A DNA stretch of 9,763 bases from positions 1-9,763 of the forward strand of contig JAUUYO010000131.1 of assembly GCA_030590405.1 (NCBI GenBank), written 5' to 3'. The notes beneath the pieces were generated by a model. It was not told the DNA's origin, did no database searches, and saw only the letters and a list, made by a program, of their open reading frames with translations. A program made the position numbers and the translations under genes. Numbering within the stretch: the stretch's first letter is position 1; every line of letters begins with the position of its first letter. Origin of the DNA: Kangiellaceae bacterium (GTDB lineage Bacteria > Pseudomonadota > Gammaproteobacteria > Enterobacterales > Kangiellaceae). Below are positions 1-5,210 of this stretch, in pieces.

Positions 1-249
1 CTATCTACTGAAGAAACAGAAGAATCAGTTTATCTAAAATTATTCGCAATTGGAAAAACAAAAGACGTAACTGATAATGAGTGCACTGCAATCAAAGACG
101 CCTACACTAAATCATTTGATATTAGCAATGCTGCAAAAGACTTGTGGCCTGGGCTAAGTGATAAAGAATACAAATTATTAAGCAATGAACTGCTAATGCG
201 ATTTGTATTAATTTCAAAAGATAATACTAACTTTAGTGTTACTTGTTAA
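1..249 (+). CDS. 3' end of an unrecognised gene-cassette protein (partial)
   Basis: An open frame runs from the first base to a TAA at 247-249 and encodes the last 82 residues of a protein whose start lies outside the window. The visible part is hydrophilic, with lysines, acidic residues and asparagines mixed throughout, and ends in FSVTC. It has no membrane segment, repeat or motif that I recognise, so no function is proposed. An attC site begins seven bases after the stop codon, and the gene points towards it, which is the normal arrangement of an integron cassette. Its A+T-rich codon use resembles that of the hydrolase gene that follows. That it is coding is inferred from the uninterrupted frame and the cassette position. 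I am fairly sure of the frame and unsure of everything else. Confidence 0.6.
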   Translation, partial: LSTEETEESVYLKLFAIGKTKDVTDNECTAIKDAYTKSFDISNAAKDLWPGLSDKEYKLLSNELLMRFVLISKDNTNFSVTC

Positions 250-255
250 ACAAAT

Positions 256-348
256 ATATAACAATGCCAATCAATATGAATCAAAATAAGCGCCGCAAAA
301 AAAAAGACTCGCGGCACTTATTTCGCCCAGTTATTGGCGGCGTTATGC
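256..348 (+). other. Integron attC recombination site
   Basis: This is an imperfect palindrome with the layout of an attC site. The outer arms are ATAAC (258-262) and GTTAT (342-346), the R boxes. After a 3-base spacer on each side come GCCAAT (266-271) and ATTGGC (333-338), the L boxes. An inner stem pairs AAATAAGCGCCGC (284-296) with GCGGCACTTATTT (311-323) with a single mismatch. The tip is a 14-base loop containing nine A. The right end, GTTATGC (342-348), resembles the integrase core site GTTRRRY, with cleavage expected between 342 and 343. The total length of about 93 bases is normal for attC. In the single-stranded form the folded bottom strand is the substrate of IntI. The site separates the cassette ending at 249 from the hydrolase cassette. 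No integrase gene is in the window. Confidence 0.85.
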
Positions 349-362
349 TTACAAACTAAATC

Positions 363-368
363 AAGGAG
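363..368 (+). promoter_or_regulatory. Ribosome binding site deciding a TTG start
   Basis: AAGGAG lies five bases before TTG at 374. No ATG occurs in the frame until about residue 109, well past the signal peptide, so this site fixes TTG as the start of the hydrolase gene. Confidence 0.8.
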
Positions 369-373
369 TAGGT

Positions 374-1285
374 TTGAAATTTTTTATACCGATAATTATT
401 ATTCTACTTTCATCATATACACTGGCTGCAAATAAAAACATTACTTTAGGCTCAGGCAAATTCACTATAGAAGGAGGAAAAGGACATACTGAAAAACAAA
501 TAGACGTTTATTATCATTTACCTCTTTCCTATGATGAAAACACTAGAGTGCTAGTTGTTGTTCCCGGCGCAGGAAGGAATGGATGGAGCTATCGAGATTC
601 ATGGGTAAAAGCCTCAGAAAAATACAATGTATTGATTTTATCTCCTAGTTACTCTGAAGAGTTTTATCCGAGGTTTTGGAATTATAATGTTGCAAGAATG
701 CTTTCTGATGTAAAAATCAATAAAGCTAAAAGTGCAATAGAAAGCTATAAAGTTGTTGCTGATTCCAATGAATGGATTTTTAGTGATTTTGATCGAATAT
801 TTGACTATTCAGTTATTAAACTTAAATTATCAGCAAAGCAATATGACATGTTTGGTCATTCTGCTGGAGGTCAAATTTTACATCGTCTTGCTTTATTTGA
901 TTTCAAAAATAAAGCAAATCGAATTTTAGCCTCAAACTCTGGTTGGTATACGGTTCCTACTTTCAAGGAAAATTTCCCTTACGGTCTAATTAACGGAGTT
1001 TCTACTCAAGACAAAATAAGTTCGGCTTTTAAATCAAAGCTTACTGTTTTTCTTGGTGAATTAGACAATGAACATGAAACTCGTGGTCATCTTGTCAGAA
1101 ACTCACAATTAGATATTCAAGGTACTTATCGTTTAAGTCGTGGAAAGCACTTTTTTAAAAAAGCAAAAGAGTTAGCATCTAATCTTAATGCTAAATACAA
1201 TTGGAGTATCCATGTAGTTCAAGGTGTTGGGCACGATTACAAGAATATGGGTAAGGCAGCTGCGATATATTTATATTCCGAGTAG
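374..1285 (+). CDS. Exported alpha/beta hydrolase carried on an integron-type cassette
   Basis: This 303-aa protein is probably a secreted or periplasmic serine esterase or related hydrolase. A typical signal peptide (MKFF, then a hydrophobic stretch rich in isoleucine and leucine) ends near TLA-A at residues 17-19. The strand VLVVVPGAG (59-67) is followed by the nucleophile elbow GHSAGG (161-166), giving Ser163 as the likely catalytic serine. Asp231 in GELDNE and His287 in GVGHDY are plausible partners in the triad. The distant relatives are the PHB-depolymerase-like and LpqC-like esterases, but the substrate cannot be read from the sequence. The start is TTG with a good ribosome binding site. 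The gene begins 25 bases after the attC core site and is more A+T rich than asnB, so it looks like a mobile cassette. No attC follows its stop codon, and its last 15 bases overlap the end of the convergent antitoxin gene. Confidence 0.8.
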   Translation: MKFFIPIIIILLSSYTLAANKNITLGSGKFTIEGGKGHTEKQIDVYYHLPLSYDENTRVLVVVPGAGRNGWSYRDSWVKASEKYNVLILSPSYSEEFYPRFWNYNVARMLSDVKINKAKSAIESYKVVADSNEWIFSDFDRIFDYSVIKLKLSAKQYDMFGHSAGGQILHRLALFDFKNKANRILASNSGWYTVPTFKENFPYGLINGVSTQDKISSAFKSKLTVFLGELDNEHETRGHLVRNSQLDIQGTYRLSRGKHFFKKAKELASNLNAKYNWSIHVVQGVGHDYKNMGKAAAIYLYSE

Positions 1286-1561
1286 TTTAAGCACAATCAT
1301 TTCAGCAAGGAGTTTTGGATTATTTGACTTCCTTATGATCCCAAAGGATGGCGGTACTTGAGATGCGATCTGCTTCCATATTATGCACCCTTGACTGGCT
1401 TTGTTTTTGACCCGAAGCCGTTTGATTTGGTTTGCTGTCAGTTGTTTAATTTTAGGCAGGCATAAAGCGTCAAACTCACGCATTGTTATATCATTCATTA
1501 CATCAGACTTATGTAAATCACTAGCACTTTCATGAACTACTTCTAGTATTGTTTTATCCAT
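1271..1561 (-). pseudogene. HigA-like antitoxin with a replaced C-terminal half
   Basis: Residues 1-58 closely resemble the HTH antitoxins that pair with RelE/HigB-type toxins: ILEVVHESASDLH (5-17), then TMREFDALCLP (26-36), then the first HTH helix QIKRLRVKNKASQ (45-57). In this family the sequence continues into a conserved recognition helix and a tail of the form STVQKWE...ALKLL. Here homology stops after Gly58, at about position 1390, and 38 unrelated residues rich in Ile, Leu and Lys follow. The expected helix is not present in the other minus-strand frames either, so this is a replacement and not a simple frameshift. DNA binding is therefore unlikely. A GAGG motif lies about ten bases before the ATG, and the toxin remnant overlaps the start. 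It is probably read from asnC transcripts, or not used at all. It could still be translated. Confidence 0.7.
1286..1390. other. Unassigned segment joined to the broken antitoxin
   Basis: This stretch replaces the 3' half of the antitoxin gene and also occupies the place where the hydrolase cassette should have its attC. I see no attC-like palindrome, no inverted terminal repeats and no target duplication. The minus strand is open in the antitoxin frame. A second minus-strand frame also contains a short ORF beginning MEADRISS. It may be a fragment of another mobile element or cassette, but I do not recognise it. Confidence 0.4.
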
Positions 1562-1595
1562 TGCTAATTACCTCGATTAATACACCGTCAGACCT
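1554..1595 (-). pseudogene. C-terminal remnant of a RelE/HigB-type toxin
   Basis: In the frame that overlaps the antitoxin start, the minus strand encodes RSDGVLIEVISNG followed by TAA at 1556-1554, so the toxin stop lies inside the antitoxin's ATGGATAA. Toxins paired with this type of antitoxin typically end in a short (E/V)LIEV tail, and a toxin-first order with a small overlap is usual for the family. An in-frame stop at 1598-1596 precedes the remnant, and asnC ends at 1605, so the other roughly one hundred codons are gone. It cannot make a working toxin. The match is short, but the frame, the position and the overlap all agree. Confidence 0.55.
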
Positions 1596-1604
1596 TTAAG
1601 GCAA

Positions 1605-2108
1605 CTACAAACTAATCGCCCGATGGATAGGATTCTGCAACGAGATAATCGTGTCGGTCGCTCGGATCTTCTCGATCGACTGGATTTTATCCACCAATAA
1701 CCAGTGCAAATCATCTATCGAATGACATAAGATCTTGATAAAAACACTATAAGCGCCGGTCGTATAATAAGCCTCCACGACTTCTTCGATATTTTCTAGC
1801 TTTGCTAAAACCTCTGGATAATCTCCAGCGCTCCTTAAAGTGATCCCAATAAAACAACAAACACCAAATCCGAGTTTCTTAGGCTCTACCGTCAACCGGT
1901 GCCCGGTAATGATCCCCGAATTCTTCATTTTTTCAACTCTTACATGAATTGTTGCCGGACTCACTTTGAACTTTTTACCTAGATCAGCATAGGAAGCCCT
2001 AGCGTCAACCACCAGAGAATTGATAATTTGCCTATCCAAATCATCAATTTTTGGTAGTTTTTGGTTATTTTCCATATTTGCCGTTTTGTTGATTCGTTGG
2101 TTTGGCAT
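1605..2108 (-). CDS. asnC: AsnC, Lrp/AsnC-family transcriptional regulator
   Basis: AsnC is a DNA-binding protein that senses asparagine and controls asparagine synthetase genes. The N-terminal winged HTH spans about residues 24-70 and includes VSPATIHVRVEKM (49-61), nearly identical to E. coli AsnC. The C-terminal RAM/effector domain spans about residues 85-160, with CCFIGI, EAYYTTGAYSVFIK (112-125) and a terminal LQNPIHR, all matching AsnC more closely than Lrp. At 167 residues it is longer than the E. coli protein (152). A start at Met12 (position 2075) would give 156 residues and fit the family better, but the upstream ATG at 2108 has a weak GAGA motif before it while Met12 has no clear ribosome site, so the start is uncertain. 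The gene is divergent from asnB, and the regulatory boxes lie between them. In E. coli AsnC regulates asnA; control of asnB here is inferred from position. Confidence 0.93.
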   Translation of the reverse strand: MPNQRINKTANMENNQKLPKIDDLDRQIINSLVVDARASYADLGKKFKVSPATIHVRVEKMKNSGIITGHRLTVEPKKLGFGVCCFIGITLRSAGDYPEVLAKLENIEEVVEAYYTTGAYSVFIKILCHSIDDLHWLLVDKIQSIEKIRATDTIISLQNPIHRAISL

Positions 2109-2267
2109 GTCATTTTCTCGTTGTATTTAATCAATCCTCAGAATAATATCATTTTTTTAATGATTATTCACCACGAACACTATATTCAATGAACGCTATT
2201 CACTTTAACGCTTATTTAGTTAATGATTACACCATTCAAACATGAATATTTTAAATAAGGTTAAATA
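2109..2267. promoter_or_regulatory. Divergent asnC-asnB control region with candidate AsnC boxes
   Basis: The 159-bp gap must hold both promoters. It contains an exact repeat, TTAATGATTA, at 2157-2166 and 2220-2229. Each copy includes the palindrome TAATGATTA, and they are 63 bp apart, about six helical turns. Between them is another palindrome, TTCAATGAA (2185-2193), and after them ATTCA-N4-TGAAT (2234-2247). ATCATT (2148-2153) also pairs with AATGAT (2159-2164). Same-face spacing suits a regulator that binds as an oligomer and wraps DNA, as Lrp/AsnC proteins do. No promoter matches both -35 and -10 consensus well. AAGG at 2257-2260 is the asnB ribosome site. That AsnC binds these boxes is inference. 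Confidence 0.55.
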
Positions 2268-3983
2268 ATGTGTTCCATATTCGGAATTCTTGATATTCAA
2301 GGTGATGCGCAGGCCTACAGAGGTCTAGCGCTCAAACAATCGCAAAAACAGCGTCACCGTGGCCCTGACTGGTCAGGCATTTGGACCAGCGATAATGCAG
2401 TGCTAGTACATGAGCGTTTAGCAATCGTGGATATTGAAACTGGCGAGCAGCCGCTGGTTAATCAGAATAAAGATATTGCCTTATTGGTCAATGGTGAGAT
2501 CTATAACCATCAATCGTTAAAAGAGTCTGAAATAACGGATTACCCGTTTCAAACCCCCTACTCTTTTCAAACTAAATCCGATTGCGAAATCATTTTGGCA
2601 CTTTATTCTCAGGACCATCAGGCTGGCGTTGAAGTTCTTTCCTCGCTGCTTGAAAAACGCTTAAACCAGTTGGAAGGCATGTTCGCTTTTATTTTATTTG
2701 ATCAAAAAGAAGACCGATATTTAATCGCTCGCGATCCATTGGGAATTATCCCACTCTATTACGGTTACGATGACAAGCAGCAGCTTTATGTGGCTTCTGA
2801 ACTAAAATCGTTAGTCGGTGTTTGCCAGCAAGTTCAACCTTTTCCACCCGGACATTATTTAGATAGCAAAGTAGGTAAAATACGCAGCTATTATCAGCCA
2901 GAATGGAAAGACTATGAAAAGGTCAAAGATCGAGATGCATCACCACAAGTCATTCAGCAAGCGCTAATTACCTCGGTTAAAAAACACATGATGTCCGATG
3001 TACCTTACGGCGTTTTATTATCCGGCGGATTAGATTCATCGCTAATTTCAGCAATAGCCCAATTGAACGCAGCAAAAAGGATCGAAGATGATCAACAGAG
3101 TCCAGCCTGGTGGCCTCAATTACATTCATTTGCGGTTGGCTTAAAAGGCTCTCCTGATTTGATCGCCGCTCAAACAGTGGCTAACAAAATTGGCACTATC
3201 CATCATGAAATTCACTTTACTGTGCAGCAAGGTTTAGATGCGCTTGCCGATGTTGTTTACCATCTGGAAACTTATGATGTGACCACGATCCGCGCCTCCA
3301 CACCGATGTTTTTGATGGCAAGAAAAATTAAATCCATGGGTATAAAAATGGTGCTCTCTGGTGAAGGTGCCGATGAGATATTTGGTGGTTATTTATATTT
3401 CCATAAAGCGCCAAATGCGGAAGAATTCCATAAAGAAACGGTAAGAAAATTAGAAAGACTGCATCAATTTGATTGCTTGCGCGCCAACAAAGCTATGGCC
3501 GCCTGGGGCGTTGAAACAAGGGTTCCATTCCTTGACAGAGCGTTTTTGGATACCGCTATGACCATCGCACCAAAGGCTAAAATGTGCGGTAACGGCAAAA
3601 TGGAAAAACATATATTGCGTGAAGCCTTTGAGGGTTATTTACCGGAAGAGGTTTTGTGGCGACAAAAAGAGCAGTTCTCTGACGGTGTTGGTTATTCCTG
3701 GATCGATTCGATTAAAGAATTTGCAGAAGATTCAATATCAGATATCGAGTTTGCTCAGGCTAAAAACGAGTTCCCTATCAATACCCCTGATACTAAAGAA
3801 GGATTGTTATACAGGCGTTTATTTCATACAAAGTTTGCTAGCGATAGTGCTGCACAAACAGTCCCCAGCGGAAAATCGATTGCTTGTAGTACCAAAGAAG
3901 CACTTGCATGGGATGAAAGTTTTACCCGAAATGCTGATCCGTCGGGACGCGCAGTCACCACTGTGCATTCCATGGCGAGTTAA
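2268..3983 (+). CDS. asnB: Asparagine synthetase B, glutamine-hydrolysing
   Basis: AsnB makes asparagine from aspartate, glutamine and ATP in the cytoplasm, releasing AMP and pyrophosphate. Cys2, exposed after removal of the initial Met, is the nucleophile of the N-terminal glutaminase domain (about 1-195), which confirms the start. RHRGPDWSG (29-37), Arg50, NGEIYN (75-80) and Asp105 form the glutamine site. The synthetase domain follows, with the ATP PP-loop SGGLDSS (252-258) and SGEGADEIFGGY (364-375). The sequence follows E. coli AsnB almost throughout, including the WWPQLHSFAVGL and GNGKMEKHILRE blocks and a DPSGRAV motif near the C-terminus. It has 571 residues against 554 in E. coli. 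The extra residues come from short insertions around 87-100 and 115-133, both in the glutaminase domain. It is divergent from asnC, so asparagine-responsive control is likely. The ribosome site AAGG lies seven bases before the ATG. Confidence 0.97.
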   Translation: MCSIFGILDIQGDAQAYRGLALKQSQKQRHRGPDWSGIWTSDNAVLVHERLAIVDIETGEQPLVNQNKDIALLVNGEIYNHQSLKESEITDYPFQTPYSFQTKSDCEIILALYSQDHQAGVEVLSSLLEKRLNQLEGMFAFILFDQKEDRYLIARDPLGIIPLYYGYDDKQQLYVASELKSLVGVCQQVQPFPPGHYLDSKVGKIRSYYQPEWKDYEKVKDRDASPQVIQQALITSVKKHMMSDVPYGVLLSGGLDSSLISAIAQLNAAKRIEDDQQSPAWWPQLHSFAVGLKGSPDLIAAQTVANKIGTIHHEIHFTVQQGLDALADVVYHLETYDVTTIRASTPMFLMARKIKSMGIKMVLSGEGADEIFGGYLYFHKAPNAEEFHKETVRKLERLHQFDCLRANKAMAAWGVETRVPFLDRAFLDTAMTIAPKAKMCGNGKMEKHILREAFEGYLPEEVLWRQKEQFSDGVGYSWIDSIKEFAEDSISDIEFAQAKNEFPINTPDTKEGLLYRRLFHTKFASDSAAQTVPSGKSIACSTKEALAWDESFTRNADPSGRAVTTVHSMAS

Positions 3984-3985
3984 AT

Positions 3986-4050
3986 GATTTTTTGATTAAC
4001 CGATTTTTTGATTAACCGATTTTTTTGATTAACCGGTGCTTTAATTAACC
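3986..4050. repeat. Four 16-bp tandem repeats after asnB
   Basis: Two identical 16-bp units GATTTTTTGATTAACC (3986-4001, 4002-4017) are followed by a 17-bp unit with one extra T (4018-4034) and a diverged 16-bp unit ending in ATTAACC (4035-4050). The array starts two bases after the asnB stop and ends 16 bases before the next gene. The T runs are not preceded by a G+C-rich hairpin, so it does not look like a standard terminator. Slippage during replication is the likely origin. Confidence 0.9.
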
Positions 4051-4066
4051 GATAGAGAAAAACACA

Positions 4067-4378
4067 ATGAAATTACAACAACTAAGATTTGTACTAGCGA
4101 TATCTCAAAACGATTTAAATATTTCTAATGCCGCTAAACATCTTTATACCTCTCAGCCAGGTGTCAGTCGACAGTTGCGTTTGCTGGAAGAAGAACTCGG
4201 CATTAATATCTATGTTCGAAATGGCAAACAATTAGTTGAAACCACCGAGCAAGGCAAAGTATTGCTGGAAAAATTTCAGAGTATTATGGATTTGGTTAGC
4301 GAAATAAAAGATACAGCCAAAGATACAGCACCGGAAAGAGTTTCTTTTTCCGATTTGCCTCAGTTGGCCTGTGCTTAA
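4067..4378 (+). CDS. HTH-only CysB-like LysR-family protein
   Basis: The first 60 residues match the DNA-binding domain of CysB: MKLQQLRFVLAI at the N-terminus, the helix-turn-helix around 19-38 (LNISNAAKHLYTSQPGVSRQL), then LEEELGINIYVRNGKQL. A helix at about 61-88 corresponds to the linker that dimerises LysR proteins. The protein ends at residue 103, whereas CysB has about 324 residues, so the whole inducer-binding domain is absent. No remaining effector sequence follows the stop, because a terminator begins about 50 bases later. It may be a worn-down cysB copy or a short DNA-binding protein able to dimerise and compete at LysR-type sites; the intact frame and dedicated terminator favour a live gene. 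It has no strong ribosome site and lies 83 bases after asnB on the same strand, so it may share the asnB transcript. Confidence 0.75.
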   Translation: MKLQQLRFVLAISQNDLNISNAAKHLYTSQPGVSRQLRLLEEELGINIYVRNGKQLVETTEQGKVLLEKFQSIMDLVSEIKDTAKDTAPERVSFSDLPQLACA

Positions 4379-4431
4379 CTAAAACCGCCTAATTAATCTC
4401 GTATTAAATATGGCTAACAGCGTTCCTGGTT

Positions 4432-4498
4432 GGTCGCTCCTTTTTGAAGAATTGAATTCAGGTTTGAAGTCGCCTGACAAAAGGAGTGGCCGTTTTTT
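4432..4498 (+). terminator. Rho-independent terminator for the asnB transcript
   Basis: The arms GGTCGCTCCTTTT (4432-4444) and AAAAGGAGTGGCC (4479-4491) pair over 13 bases with two G-U pairs. Within the 34-base interior, TCAGG (4458-4462) pairs with CCTGA (4473-4477). Six T follow at 4493-4498. The structure terminates plus-strand transcripts from asnB and the CysB-like gene. The T run overlaps the stop codon of the convergent can gene, and there is no matching T run for the minus strand. Confidence 0.85.
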
Positions 4499-5135
4499 AT
4501 TTAGTTTGTATTTGATAGATGGATTCAATTTCATCAATGGAACTGGTAGTGACTTCCAGATCTTTTAAAAGCCCATCTCCAATACAGTAAATAACACCAT
4601 GCACTGACAGTTTGTCACCAGCGAGCCAGGCATTTTGCACGATCGACGTATGACAAATATTACGCACTTGTTCAACCACGTTAATTTCACAAAGTAGATC
4701 TAATTCTTCTTTCTCGCTTTCAACCTCGTGAAAATGCTTCATATTAGCTCGATAGGTATCCTTGATGACTCTTAACCAGTTATCAACAATGCCATGTTCA
4801 CTTCTCTCCAATGCAGCCTGTACGCCACCACAACCATAATGACCGCACAAAATAATATCTTTAACCTTAAGGACTTTTACCGCGAACTCAATCACCGATA
4901 ACACATTTAAATCGGAATGGTTAACCAGATTAGCAATATTGCGATGAACAAATACTTCTCCAGGCTGCAATCCAACAATTGTATTGGCAGGCACTCGACT
5001 ATCACTACAGCCGATCCATAAATATTCCGGATTTTGCTGTTTAACCAGTTTATCAAAAATTCCTGGGTTATTAGCTTCAAACTGAGCTGCCCATTGCTTG
5101 TTACTGTTAATTAATTCTTCAATTCTTAAATTCAT
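4497..5135 (-). CDS. can: Beta-class carbonic anhydrase
   Basis: This cytoplasmic zinc enzyme interconverts CO2 and bicarbonate and supplies bicarbonate to biosynthetic carboxylases. The zinc ligands are visible: Cys43 and Asp45 in IGCSDSRVPA, and His99 and Cys102 in CGHYGCGG. The sequence follows E. coli Can (YadF) along its length, including LWIGCSDSR, GEVFVHRNIANLV and the C-terminal HGVIYCIGDGLLKDLEV, and its 212 residues compare with 220 in E. coli. The usual arginine paired with the catalytic aspartate (Arg47) is present. The gene is last in a minus-strand cluster, 75 bases after the S9 peptidase gene. That gap is A+T rich and contains a tandem repeat, so can may have its own promoter. 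No strong ribosome site precedes the ATG. It converges on the asnB transcript. Confidence 0.96.
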   Translation of the reverse strand: MNLRIEELINSNKQWAAQFEANNPGIFDKLVKQQNPEYLWIGCSDSRVPANTIVGLQPGEVFVHRNIANLVNHSDLNVLSVIEFAVKVLKVKDIILCGHYGCGGVQAALERSEHGIVDNWLRVIKDTYRANMKHFHEVESEKEELDLLCEINVVEQVRNICHTSIVQNAWLAGDKLSVHGVIYCIGDGLLKDLEVTTSSIDEIESIYQIQTK

Positions 5136-5145
5136 TTTAATAAGA

Positions 5146-5201
5146 CTCTTGTTTAAATAAACTTTTTTAAATAAATTTTCTTAAATAAACTTTCTTAAAT
5201 A
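5146..5201. repeat. Four 14-bp tandem repeats upstream of can
   Basis: On the minus strand the units read TATTTAAGAAAGTT (5201-5188), TATTTAAGAAAATT (5187-5174), TATTTAAAAAAGTT (5173-5160) and a diverged TATTTAAACAAGAG (5159-5146). A worn fifth copy at 5202-5215 runs into the stop codon of the S9 peptidase gene. The array occupies the leader of can, where changes in copy number would alter promoter or leader spacing. The unit differs from the 16-bp repeat at 3986-4050. Confidence 0.88.
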
Positions 5202-5210
5202 GATCTACTT

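Noticed and set aside
1286..1400. A second attC after the hydrolase gene
   Set aside because: I looked for paired GTTRRRY/RYYYAAC boxes and an inner stem and found none.
3619..3987. 122-aa open frame on the plus strand
   Set aside because: It lies inside the 3' part of asnB in another frame; the asnB frame is clearly the coding one.
3986..4034. T runs after asnB as a terminator
   Set aside because: The T6-T7 runs recur as part of the tandem repeat without a preceding G+C-rich stem, and the clear terminator is at 4432-4498.
3986..4050. CRISPR array
   Set aside because: The units are directly adjacent, short and without spacers, so this is a simple tandem repeat.
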